DNA of 64,000 nucleotides from Streptomyces atroolivaceus (GTDB lineage: Bacteria > Actinomycetota > Actinomycetes > Streptomycetales > Streptomycetaceae). The translations under genes and the position numbers were made by a program. The DNA lies in assembly GCF_000717025.1 (NCBI RefSeq), contig NZ_JNXG01000002.1:1116001-1180000 (forward strand), written 5' to 3'. A model generated the notes under the pieces. That model had not been told where the DNA came from. It saw only the letters and a program-made list of their open reading frames with translations, and ran no database searches. Of the stretch, positions 32,517 to 43,088 are shown piece after piece. Within the stretch, counting starts at the first letter, position 1. Every line of letters begins with the position of its first letter.

Positions 32517-33290
32517 TCAGCCGGCCGTCCATCCGCCGTCGACGGCCAGTGCCGACCCCGTGGCGAAGGAGGCGCGGTCGCTGCACAGCCACAGGGCCGC
32601 CTGGGCGATCTCGACGGGATCCGCCATGCGCTTCTGCATCTGGCGGTCCACGAAAGCGCGCTCCAACTCCGGGTAGGCGTCGACGGCTTGCTCGATCATC
32701 TCCGTGCGGGTGGTGCCGACGACCAGTGTGTTGATGCGAATGCCGTGTGGTGCGTACTCGGCCGCCGCCGCCCTGGTCATGCCGAGCACCGCGTGTTTCG
32801 CGGCCACGTAGGGCACGGGGGCTCCGGTCGCACCCATCGCCGCAGTGCTCGAGGTGTTGACGATCGCGCCCTTCCCCGCTGCGAGCATCACCGGGATCTG
32901 GGACCGCAGGCAGTTCCAGGTGCCGTTGACGTTGACCGCCATCGAGCGGTCGAAGACCGCCTGGTCGAGCTCATGCATCGGGCCCATGTCGTCTCCGGCG
33001 AAGCCCGCGTTGTTGAAGGCCGCATCCAGGGAGCCGAAGTGCTCGCAGGCGGCGTCCACGGCACGCTGTACGTCCAGGGCGACCGAGACATCGCCCGTAC
33101 TGACCGCCGCCCGGCCACCCGAGTCGCGTATCTCCAGGGCCAGTTGCCTCAAGGCGTCCTCGCGCCGCGCCATCAGGAGAACCGCCGCCCCCTCGGCGGC
33201 GAAGAGACGAGCGGCGGCTTCTCCGATACCGCTCGATGCGCCCGTGATCATCACGGTCCTGCCGGCCAGCATTCCATTCGTGTCACTCAT
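32517..33290 (-). CDS. Short-chain dehydrogenase/reductase
   Basis: A 257-residue classical SDR. The cofactor motif is TGASSGIG (residues about 14-21), with ARRED after strand 2, which suggests NADP(H) preference. NNAGFAGD, the catalytic Ser in IVNTSSTAAMG, and the Y-x-x-x-K of PYVAAKHAVLG are all present, followed by the PHGIRINTLVVGTTRTEM loop and the C-terminal ASFATGSALAVDGGWTAG. The ATG at 33290 is chosen because the preceding in-frame residues do not fit the family. The substrate is unknown. Confidence 0.93.
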   Translation of the reverse strand: MSDTNGMLAGRTVMITGASSGIGEAAARLFAAEGAAVLLMARREDALRQLALEIRDSGGRAAVSTGDVSVALDVQRAVDAACEHFGSLDAAFNNAGFAGDDMGPMHELDQAVFDRSMAVNVNGTWNCLRSQIPVMLAAGKGAIVNTSSTAAMGATGAPVPYVAAKHAVLGMTRAAAAEYAPHGIRINTLVVGTTRTEMIEQAVDAYPELERAFVDRQMQKRMADPVEIAQAALWLCSDRASFATGSALAVDGGWTAG

Positions 33291-33341
33291 GCGGCGAGTA
33301 AACAGCCCCGCCCCGGCTGCGGGCCACACCCGGAGGCCTGC

Positions 33342-33701
33342 GTGAACTGCCGCACGAAGACGTTCCGCGGCGGCCTCGAGGTCTGCGACCTCCTGGGGCC
33401 CGAACGTCAGCTGATCATGGTCAAGAAGGCCGACTCCGGAAGCCTCACCGACGAACTCCCGCCCCGGCTGCCTGACGCTCCTGCCCCGGAGTCGCCCGCG
33501 GCCCGCCCGCTCCTGGTCGAGTGCGCGGAATGCGGCCGCCCCGGCCCGGCCGACGCGCTCCCGGACGGCCTGTGCCGCCCCTGCCGTTGCACTGTCCAGG
33601 CGAGGGCTGGAGCCGCCGATGCCCCAGCGGCCGAACTGCCCGGCGGGCGCGACGTCAAGGCGCTGGTGGGCAGTATGCGCAACTTGATGCGGGCGCCGTG
33701 A
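33342..33701 (+). CDS. Small hypothetical protein with zinc-ribbon-like CxxC pairs
   Basis: GTG 33342 with GGAGG 5 nt upstream gives 119 residues. The central LLVECAECGRPGPADALPDG, then LCRPCR, carries a CxxC...CxxC arrangement suited to zinc. It starts with NCRTKTFRGGLEVCDL. In-frame sequence before the GTG also holds cysteines (GCGPHPEACVNC), so the real start could be further upstream or the gene could be 5'-truncated next to the divergent SDR gene. The C-terminus is basic (VKALVGSMRNLMRAP). Similar ribbons occur in plasmid and phage proteins. Function unknown. Confidence 0.55.
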   Translation: MNCRTKTFRGGLEVCDLLGPERQLIMVKKADSGSLTDELPPRLPDAPAPESPAARPLLVECAECGRPGPADALPDGLCRPCRCTVQARAGAADAPAAELPGGRDVKALVGSMRNLMRAP

Positions 33702-33829
33702 GGTTTGCGGGCGGTGGCCTTCCAGCTGTCGGTCGAGGCCGTCGCAGGGGCTGTCGGCGCGGCTGACTAGGCTCTTCCGGGACCCGGAGCGTGCCGAGCG
33801 CGCCGGAGGACACCGATCATGGGGGAATC

Positions 33830-34288
33830 ATGCGCAAGGCACTCACCGCGACGGCCTTCGTTCTGGCGGCCGCTCTGCTGACGGGCTGCGGGGGTGACGC
33901 GGAGAAGCCCGCCGACGCGGGCAAGGGGAGCAGTCCCGCCGCTCAGAAGCCGGCGAAGTCAGAGGAGAGCGGCGGAGGTGCCGTGGAGGAAGGCGCCTCG
34001 CACGAGGTGACGATCAAGGTCGAGGGGACGGGCAAGAGCAACGTCATGTACACCCTCGACGACTCGGACTTCGCGGAGGTGGACCTGCCGTGGACGAAGA
34101 CGGCCACCATCGCCCCGCGGGGCGCGGAGCGCGAGGTCGGCCGACTGGTGCTCGTGACGCCGGGCAACACGACCGCGGCCGACGGCACGCTCGTTGCGGC
34201 GGGGTGTTCGATCACGGTCGACGGCAAGACGGTTGTCGAGAACGAGGGCGGCAAGACGGGAAAGCCCTGCTCGTACACGCTCAAGTAG
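33830..34288 (+). CDS. MmpS-like lipoprotein
   Basis: A 152-residue lipoprotein. The signal MRKALTATAFVLAAALLTGC has the lipobox LTGC with Cys at about residue 20. A Lys/Ser/Ala linker follows, then an MmpS-type beta domain (HEVTIKVEGTGKSNVMYTLD, VDLPWTKTATIA, VLVTPGNTTAADGTLVAAGC, ITVDGKTVVENEGG) with a disulfide likely between the two later cysteines. Mycobacterial MmpS proteins assist MmpL transporters, but no MmpL gene is nearby. It is followed by a strong bidirectional terminator. Confidence 0.82.
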   Translation: MRKALTATAFVLAAALLTGCGGDAEKPADAGKGSSPAAQKPAKSEESGGGAVEEGASHEVTIKVEGTGKSNVMYTLDDSDFAEVDLPWTKTATIAPRGAEREVGRLVLVTPGNTTAADGTLVAAGCSITVDGKTVVENEGGKTGKPCSYTLK

Positions 34289-34363
34289 GGTGCTGCGAAC
34301 GGTACTTCACGATGTGTTCGGCTCGACTGCGCTCAGTTGATCGCTGGCCGGTGGCCGACGGAT

Positions 34364-34403
34364 CAGGGGCGGTGCACCTGAAGACCCAGGTACACCGCCC
34401 CTG
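34364..34403. terminator. Bidirectional terminator between the MmpS-like gene and glgB
   Basis: Arms of 16 bases (CAGGGGCGGTG and ACCT pair with AGGT and CACCGCCCCTG, one mismatch) around an 8-nt loop. It lies 10 bases from the glgB stop. Confidence 0.8.
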
Positions 34404-34412
34404 CCCCACCCG

Positions 34413-36830
34413 TCAGGCCGGCCGCAGCCAGACCGTCGCCAGCGGCGGGAGCGTCAGCGTGAGGCTGGTGTCCCTGCCGTGCGCCGGTACGGCTTCCGGC
34501 TTCAGCGGCCCCTCGTTGCGTACGTCGCTGCCGCCGTACCGTGCCGCATCCGTGTTCAGGACCTCCACCCATGCCTCCGGGCCGTCCGGCACACCGATGC
34601 GGTAGTCGTGCCGCACCACGGGGGAGAAGTGGGAGACGGCGATCAGGGGCGATCCGTCCGCGTCGTACCGCACGAACGCGAACGCGTTGTCCTCCGCGGC
34701 GCCGCCGTCGATCCAGCTGAAGCCCTCGGGAGCCGTGTCGCGCTGCCAGAGCGCGGGCAGCGCCGTGTACACCGCGTTCAGGTCGGTGACCAGGCTGCGC
34801 ACCCCCCGGTGGTCGCCGGAGGCCTCGTACGTCTCGTCGAGCAGCCACCAGTCCGGGCCGTGCCCCTCGGACCATTCGGCGCCCTGAGCGAACTCCTGTC
34901 CCATGAAAAGGAGTTGCTTGCCCGGATGGGCCCACATGTAGCCGAGGTAGGCGCGGTGGTTGGCGCGACGCTGCCACCAGTCCCCGGGCATCTTGCTGAC
35001 GAGGGCCTGCTTGCCGTGCACCACCTCGTCATGGGAGATCGGCAGCACGTAGTTCTCGCTGTACGCGTACACCATCGAGAACGTCATCTCGTTGTGGTGG
35101 TACTTGCGGTGGATCGGCTCCTTGGACATGTAGACCAGGGAGTCGTGCATCCAGCCCATGTTCCACTTCAGGCCGAAGCCCAGGCCGCCGTGGTCCGTGG
35201 CACGGGTGACGCCGTCCCAGGCGGTGGACTCCTCCGCCATCGTGACGACGCCGGGGTTACGGCGGTAGACCGTGGCGTTCATCTCCTGGAGGAAGGCGAC
35301 CGCGTCCAGGTTCTCCCGGCCACCGAACTCGTTCGGCGACCACTGGCCGTCCTCGCGGGAGTAGTCGAGGTAGAGCATCGAGGCGACGGCGTCGACCCTC
35401 AGCCCGTCGATGTGGAACTCCTCGCACCAGTAAGTGGCGTTGGAAACAAGGAAGTTACGGACCTCCTTACGGCCGTAGTCGAACTCCAGGGTGCCCCAGT
35501 CCGGGTGCGCGGCCCGGTTCGGGTCCGAATGCTCGTACAGCGGGCGGCCGTCGAACTCCGCGAGCGCCCAGTCGTCGCGGGGGAAGTGCGCCGGCACCCA
35601 GTCCATGAGGACGCCGATGCCCGCCGCGTGCAGCGAGTCGACCAGAAACCTGAAGTCGTCGGGGGTGCCCATGCGGGACGTCGGGGCGAAGAAGCCGGTG
35701 ACCTGGTAGCCCCAGGAGCCACCGAACGGGTGCTCCGAGACCGGCATCAACTCGACGTGCGTGAAGCCGAGTTCGCGCACGTAGGAAGGGAGCTGGGACG
35801 CCAGCTGCCGGTAGCTGAGGCCCGGCCGCCAGGAGGGCAGGTGGATCTCGTAGACGGAGAAGGGGGACTCGTGGACCGGCCGGTCGCCCCGGTGTGCCAT
35901 CCAGTCCGCGTCCTGCCACTCGTGGTGCGAGGCGGTCACCACCGAGGCGGTGGCGGGCGGCACCTCCGTGTGACGGGCCATCGGGTCGGCCCGCTGGGTG
36001 TGGGACCCGTCCGGCCGGCAGATGTCGTACTTGTAGACGGCACCCTCGCCGATGCCGGGGAGGAACAGTTCCCAGATCCCGGTCGAGCCGAGTGAGCGCA
36101 TGGGGAAGGCCGTGCCGTCCCAGTAGTTGAAGTCGCCCGTGACACGGACCCCGCGCGCGTTCGGCGCCCAGACCGTGAACCGGGTGCCGGACACCCCTTG
36201 GTGCTCCATCGGCTGTGCGCCGAGTGCCTTCCAGAGCTCCTCGTGCCGGCCCTCGCCGATCAGGTGCAGATCGAGCTCGCCGATGGCGGGCAGGAAGCGG
36301 TACGGGTCGTCCACCTCAATCGTGCTGTCGTCGTAGGCGACCTGCAGGCGGTAGCCGTCAGGAACGGCGGGCAACGGCAGGACGGCCGAGAAGAAGCCGT
36401 CACCGTCGCTCTGCAGTTCCGCCTGCTTGCCCCCGGCCAGTACGGTCACCGAGCGCGCGAAGGGGCGCAGCGCACGGAAGAGCACTCCGCCCGGTGTCGG
36501 GTGGGCGCCGAGGACGTCGTGCGGGGCGTGGTGCTCACCGGCGAGCAGCCGGCCCCGGTCCGCGTCGTCCAGAGCGGTGGCGGGCAGCACGTTCCTGCTG
36601 CCACCGCCCCGCCGCGGGCGAGGCGGTGTCCCGGTGGCCGCGGCCGTCGTCTTCCTGGCCCGGGCGCGCTTCGCCGGGGGCGGCGGGGGCGCGTCCGCGG
36701 GTGCTTCGACGGGGGCGGGAGCCGCGGCGGGTGCCGCCGCGGGGGTGGTGACCTCGGTGGTCACCGGCTTGGCCGTGGGAGGGACCTCGATGGGATCGGA
36801 CGACTTGCGGGACGGCTTGCGGGCGGTCAC
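34413..36830 (-). CDS. glgB: 1,4-alpha-glucan branching enzyme
   Basis: An 805-residue GH13 enzyme that makes alpha-1,6 branches in glycogen-type glucans. An Ala/Pro/Lys-rich N-terminal extension of about 85 residues (ending about [11 protein letters not shown]) precedes two CBM48-like domains ([41 protein letters not shown]). The catalytic domain has the GH13 regions [43 protein letters not shown] (nucleophile Asp), MAEESTAW (acid Glu) and [12 protein letters not shown] (Asp). It is the last gene of the minus-strand GlgE-pathway group, 48 bases after pep2. It starts at GTG 36830. Confidence 0.95.
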   Translation of the reverse strand: MTARKPSRKSSDPIEVPPTAKPVTTEVTTPAAAPAAAPAPVEAPADAPPPPPAKRARARKTTAAATGTPPRPRRGGGSRNVLPATALDDADRGRLLAGEHHAPHDVLGAHPTPGGVLFRALRPFARSVTVLAGGKQAELQSDGDGFFSAVLPLPAVPDGYRLQVAYDDSTIEVDDPYRFLPAIGELDLHLIGEGRHEELWKALGAQPMEHQGVSGTRFTVWAPNARGVRVTGDFNYWDGTAFPMRSLGSTGIWELFLPGIGEGAVYKYDICRPDGSHTQRADPMARHTEVPPATASVVTASHHEWQDADWMAHRGDRPVHESPFSVYEIHLPSWRPGLSYRQLASQLPSYVRELGFTHVELMPVSEHPFGGSWGYQVTGFFAPTSRMGTPDDFRFLVDSLHAAGIGVLMDWVPAHFPRDDWALAEFDGRPLYEHSDPNRAAHPDWGTLEFDYGRKEVRNFLVSNATYWCEEFHIDGLRVDAVASMLYLDYSREDGQWSPNEFGGRENLDAVAFLQEMNATVYRRNPGVVTMAEESTAWDGVTRATDHGGLGFGLKWNMGWMHDSLVYMSKEPIHRKYHHNEMTFSMVYAYSENYVLPISHDEVVHGKQALVSKMPGDWWQRRANHRAYLGYMWAHPGKQLLFMGQEFAQGAEWSEGHGPDWWLLDETYEASGDHRGVRSLVTDLNAVYTALPALWQRDTAPEGFSWIDGGAAEDNAFAFVRYDADGSPLIAVSHFSPVVRHDYRIGVPDGPEAWVEVLNTDAARYGGSDVRNEGPLKPEAVPAHGRDTSLTLTLPPLATVWLRPA

Positions 36831-36878
36831 AGAGACTGCCTCCTCGGAAGGCTCGGGGTGAGTGGTGGGAGGGGGAGA

Positions 36879-38321
36879 TCACGCGGTCGTGCCGGCCAGA
36901 CGCTGGATGGCGGCCATCGGGACGGGCAGCCAGTCGGGACGGTGGCGGGCCTCGTACAGCACCTCGTACACCGCCTTGTCGGTCTCATGGGCGCGCAGCA
37001 GCTCCGGTTCGGCGCGTGGGTCGGAGCCCGCCGCCCGGGCGTAGCCCTCGCAGTACGCGGCGCGGCAGCGGGCCGCCCATTCCGGGTTCCACGGGTGGTG
37101 CGAGCGCGCCGCGTAGTCGAAGGAGCGGAGCATCCCGGCGACGTCGCGCACCGTCGGCTGGGGGCTGCGCCGCTCGGGCAACGGCCTGGCCGGCTCGCCC
37201 TCGAAGTCGATCAGTGACCAGAAGCCGTCGTCACCACGCAGCGTCTGTCCGAGGTGCAGGTCCCCGTGGACCCGCTGCGCGGCCCAGCCCCGCTCCGATT
37301 CGCCGAGCGCGGCGACGGCGTCGAAGGCGGTGCGCAGCCCCGGTACGTACGGGACGAGTGCCGGGACCGCCTGGGCGGCGGCCTCCAGGCGCTCCACCAT
37401 CCCGGCCACCAGGCGCCTGGTCCGGTCGTGGGCCAGGGGCGGTGTCGGCAGTGCGGCGGCGAGAGCCGTGTGCACCTCGGCGGTGGCCCGCCCGAGCGCG
37501 TGCGCCTCGGGTACGAAGTCCCGCCCGGCGGCCAGGGCTGCGAGCGCGAGCTGCCAGCCGTCCTGCGCACCGCGCAGGAAGGGCTGCAGCACGCCCAGCG
37601 TGAGCGGCTCCGTGCTCGTCGTCGCCTCGAACCAGGCAACGGGGGCGGGTACCCGGCCGCAGCCCTCCCGGCCGAGTGCGAGCGGCAGTTCCAGATCCGG
37701 GTTGGTCCCCGGGAAGACTCGGCGGAAGATCTTCAGGATGAAGGCGTCCCCGTAGACGAGCGAGGAGTTGGACTGCTCGGTGTCCAGGAAGCGCGGGGTG
37801 AGACCCGGGGGGATGGGCTCCGCCCGGTCGAAGCGGAGCGGGCCCAGGGATCCGGGGTTACGGAATCGTTCCAGCAGGAGATCGGCGACGCGCGGATCGT
37901 GCAGCCCCTCGTACAGGGTGCGGCCGGCCAGCGGACCGTCCGTGACCGTGCCGATGCGTGCGTCGGCGAGGCGAGGGGGCAGTGTGGTGCGCACGCCGAG
38001 CAGGAGCTGGTAGCAGTCCCCCTGGGAGTGCGCGGGGTGGCCGCTCGGCTGATGGACCCGTACGAGCAGATGCAGCAGCCCGGGGCCCGTGCCCGCGGTG
38101 TCCAGAGGCAGTATCTCGGTGGCGGCGACGAGGGAGAAGCCGGTGACGGGCTGCCCCTTCCCGGCGAACCACCGCTGACGTGGCACCCACTCGTGGAGCA
38201 GAGGGGTGAGCGACGGCAGCAGGGCCGTGGTGCCCGTGGCGCTCGTCGAATGTCGTCTTGTCGTCTTTCTCGATGTTGTGCTCTTCGCCAGGGCGACTCG
38301 AGTGGATGCAGCCTCCGACAT
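36879..38321 (-). CDS. pep2: Maltokinase
   Basis: A 480-residue maltokinase (Pep2/Mak) that makes maltose-1-phosphate from maltose and ATP, the substrate of GlgE. Family elements are LHEWVPRQRWFAGKG near residue 50, SNSSLVYGDAFILKIFRR (nucleotide Lys region), RVHGDLHLGQTL (catalytic Asp, kinase-like loop) and FWSLIDFEGEPARPLPER with the metal-binding Asp/Glu. Its Ser/Thr/Arg-rich N-terminus (about 1-35) is a likely disordered extension. The 250-base gap to treS upstream may include its own promoter. Confidence 0.94.
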   Translation of the reverse strand: MSEAASTRVALAKSTTSRKTTRRHSTSATGTTALLPSLTPLLHEWVPRQRWFAGKGQPVTGFSLVAATEILPLDTAGTGPGLLHLLVRVHQPSGHPAHSQGDCYQLLLGVRTTLPPRLADARIGTVTDGPLAGRTLYEGLHDPRVADLLLERFRNPGSLGPLRFDRAEPIPPGLTPRFLDTEQSNSSLVYGDAFILKIFRRVFPGTNPDLELPLALGREGCGRVPAPVAWFEATTSTEPLTLGVLQPFLRGAQDGWQLALAALAAGRDFVPEAHALGRATAEVHTALAAALPTPPLAHDRTRRLVAGMVERLEAAAQAVPALVPYVPGLRTAFDAVAALGESERGWAAQRVHGDLHLGQTLRGDDGFWSLIDFEGEPARPLPERRSPQPTVRDVAGMLRSFDYAARSHHPWNPEWAARCRAAYCEGYARAAGSDPRAEPELLRAHETDKAVYEVLYEARHRPDWLPVPMAAIQRLAGTTA

Positions 38322-38499
38322 GGCATCGCGTCCTTTCCCCGGGCACACCACAGGATGCGAAGAGTGTCCCGGATTGCGGCAATGGCTGTCCGGCTGTGCG
38401 GGACGTGTCGGGTGAGGAAAAGTCCGTACGGACTCGATCAATGGGCCACGAAGTGCCCGAAGGAGCCCGAAGAGCTCGATATGGGGGAGAGTGCCCCGT

Positions 38500-38523
38500 G
38501 CGGGGCGGCGGAAACCGCCCCGC
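38500..38523. terminator. Hairpin between treS and pep2
   Basis: Perfect 9-bp arms GCGGGGCGG and CCGCCCCGC with the loop CGGAAA, 49 bases after the treS stop on the minus strand. It may partly separate treS-glgE from pep2-glgB expression. Confidence 0.6.
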
Positions 38524-38571
38524 GGGTGGCGCCCCGGAGGTGAGGCGCCGTCAGCAGGCCGCCACCGGCGG

Positions 38572-40274
<1,703 letters not shown>

Positions 40275-40278
<4 letters not shown>

Positions 40279-42380
40279 GGTGTGGGTGACCCTCCGGTCG
40301 GCGGGGACGGTCGCAGGACCGCGATGTGCGCGGGTGTCACACCCGGCTTGAGACGCACATAGAAGGTCCTGCCCCAGTGATAGGTGTCGCCGGTGAGCTC
40401 GTCGCGCACCGGCACGCTCTCGTGCCAGTCGAGGCCGAGACGCGGCATGTCCAACGAGACCGTGGCCTCCTGGGTGTGGTGAGGGTCGAGGTTGACGACC
40501 ACCAGAACGATGTCCGAACCGGAGCGCTTGCTGTATGCGATCAGCGCCTCGTTGTCGACCGAGTGGAAGTGGACGTCGCGCAGTTGCTGGAGCGCCGGAT
40601 GGCGACGTCGGATCCGGTTGAGGGAGGTGATCAGGGGAGCGAGCGAGCGGCCCTCACGTTCCGCCGACTCCCAGTCCCTGGGCCTGAGTTGGTACTTCTC
40701 GGAGTCCTGGTACTCCTCGCTCCCGGGACGCACCGGGGTGTTCTCGTACAGCTCGAAGCCCGCGTACACGCCCCAGGAGGGGGACAGGGTCGCGGCCAGT
40801 ACGGCCCGCGCCTCGAAGGCGGGACGGCCGCCCTCCTGGAGGTAACCGGGAAGAATGTCGGGCGTGTTCACGAAGAAGTTGGGCCGCATGTACGAGGAAC
40901 TCTCGCCCGAGAGCTCGGTGACGTACTCGGTGAGTTCCTGCTTCGTGTTACGCCAGGTGAAGTAGGTGTACGACTGCTGGAAGCCGACCGAGGCCAGCGT
41001 GCGCATCATCGCGGGGCGGGTGAAGGCCTCCGCCAGGAAGATGACGTCGGGGTCGGTGCGGTTGATGTCGGCGATCACCTTCTCCCAGAAGACCACCGGC
41101 TTGGTGTGCGGATTGTCGACACGGAAGATCCGTACGCCGTGCTCCATCCAGAACCGCAGGATGCGCACGGTCTCCGTGACGATCCCGGGCATGTCCGAGT
41201 CGAACGCGATCGGATAGATGTCCTGGTACTTCTTGGGCGGGTTCTCGGCGTAGGCGATGGTCCCGTCGGGACGGTGGTGGAACCACTCCGGGTGCTCCGT
41301 CACCCAGGGGTGGTCCGGGGAGCACTGGAGGGCGAAGTCGAGCGCGATCTCCATCCGCAGCGTGCGGGCCGTCGCGACGAAGTGGTCGAAGTCCTCGAGC
41401 GTCCCGAGATCCGGGTGGACGGCGTCGTGGCCGCCCTCGGCCGAACCGATCGCCCAGGGCACGCCCGGGTCGTCCGCCCCGGGGGTGAGGCTGTTGTTGG
41501 GGCCCTTGCGATGGGTGGTGCCGATGGGGTGGACCGGCGGGAGGTAGACGACGTCGAACCCCATCGCGGCGACGGCGGGAAGCCGCTCGGCGGCGGTCCG
41601 GAAGGTGCCGCTGATCATCCTGGGAGCGGGCAGGGGGAGCTCCGCGGTGACCGCCGGTGCCTTCTTCCGTGCGGCGGCCGCGGTCTTCGCGGTCTTGGCG
41701 GCCTTCGTCGCGCGCGGCTTCCGGGCCGGCTTCGGGAGCTCCGGCGGCGCCGGCCGCGCGCCCTCGGAGCGCGGGAACAGCTCGTACCAGGAGCCGTACA
41801 GAGCGCGTCGGCGTTCCACGGTCAGCGGCAGCGGCCGGGACGCGGTGACCAGCTCGCGCAGGGGGTGGCGGCCGAGCGCCTCCGCCACCTCGGAGGCGAG
41901 CGCGGCCGCGAGCCGGGAGGCCGGCGGACGGTTCGTGTCGCGCAGCGCGTCGACGGCGGAGAGCACCGCCTCCCGCCCGTCCTTCTTGGGTACGCCCTCG
42001 GCGGCGCGGGCGTACAGCCCGGCGCCCTCCTCGAAGACCAGTTCGGTGTCGATGCCCGCCGGGATCTTGATCTGCGCGTGTGCGCGCCAGGTGCTGACCG
42101 GATCGCTCCACGCCTCGACGGTGTACGTCCAGCGCCCCTCCGACTCCGGGGTGACGTCGGCGCCCCACCGGTCCGTGCCCGGAGCGAGCTCGCGCATCGG
42201 CGTCCAGGGGCCGGGCCGTCCGTTCGGGTCGCACAGGACGACGTTGGCGGCCACCGCGTCGTGACCCTCGCGGAACACCGTGGCGCTGACCTCGAAGGTC
42301 TCGCCCTCGACGGCTTTGGCGGGCCGTCTGCCGCAGTCGACGAGCGGACGGACGTCCAGGACGGGAATGCGACCGATCAT
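40275..42380 (-). CDS. glgE: Alpha-1,4-glucan:maltose-1-phosphate maltosyltransferase
   Basis: A 701-residue GlgE that transfers maltosyl units from maltose-1-phosphate to alpha-glucan. The start [20 protein letters not shown] fits the family N-terminus. The catalytic residues are in [15 protein letters not shown] (nucleophile Asp), [13 protein letters not shown] (acid Glu) and [12 protein letters not shown] (Asp). The phosphate and donor region includes [15 protein letters not shown] and GPNNSL. A low-complexity Lys/Ala/Arg insert ([20 protein letters not shown], about 235-265) interrupts the region before the catalytic barrel. It leads the operon glgE-treS-pep2-glgB and is divergent from glgP. 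Confidence 0.96.
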
Positions 42381-43088
42381 GGAATCACCTGGGGGTCGGA
42401 GCTCGGCATGCACGGCGTGCGACGTGGGCGTGAGGGGCTGACCGCGCGCGCCGCGATGGTGGGGTTGCGTCCTTTGTAGCTGCTCGGTCGTCCGCTGGCG
42501 GGCTGTGGGCATGGCCGCTCCTGTCCGCGTTCACTCGAATGGCACTCGAATGGCAGGTGCGCGGGCGGTTCGTGCTCGGACCGGGGCACCTGGGATGTGC
42601 AGCGCGGGGTGTTACCGGGGGAGCCTTCCCACCGTTCTCGGGCGGCCAACCCGGCGGTGTGTTAACTCCTGGGTGCAACCGGTGCACGCGCTGTGGGCCG
42701 CGCGCCGGTCCCCCGGCCGCCACGCGGGCACCTCCGAAGCCTTCCCTGTGGTGCGGGGTGCCACAAGTCCGCGTGAGGAGGGGAAATAAGCCATATCGCC
42801 CGTGACAGACGGGTACGTAACTGGCGCATCTGGCCCATGGGGCGGAAGGGTCTGGAGGTACGGACGGGGCCCCGGCGACAAGGGTTGCCCAGGTGCCGGC
42901 AGAGGGAGGGCGCGCACGGTGCGGTGACGAGGGCGGGGGCGGGCCGGCCGCGCCGCGCCGGTCGCACTGAGCCGGTCGCGCGCCGTGGTCGCGTACGGCG
43001 GCACACCACTACCGTCGAGGGTGACGGAGAGGGCGCCCACCGTCGTGCGTCCCCTCGGATCGGTACGTCCCCTGTAAAGGTGGGATAC
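42381..43088. other. Divergent glgE/glgP regulatory region
   Basis: About 708 bases with no convincing gene; the open frames here lack ribosome binding sites and similarity. It contains an 11-bp tandem repeat at 42532-42553 and a small CCCGT/ACGGG dyad at 42799-42813. It must hold the promoters of the GlgE-pathway operon and glgP. Confidence 0.6.
42532..42553. repeat. Tandem 11-bp repeat in the glgE/glgP intergenic region
   Basis: CACTCGAATGG occurs twice back to back, 152 bases upstream of the glgE start. Two adjacent identical units on the same face of the helix could be regulator half-sites, or chance duplication. Confidence 0.45.

Noticed and set aside
40326..42479. 717-codon plus-strand open frame opposite glgE
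   Set aside because: Antisense artefact; glgE is certain on the other strand.
42532..42553. CRISPR-like or mobile-element repeat
   Set aside because: Only two 11-bp units, no spacers and no associated genes.
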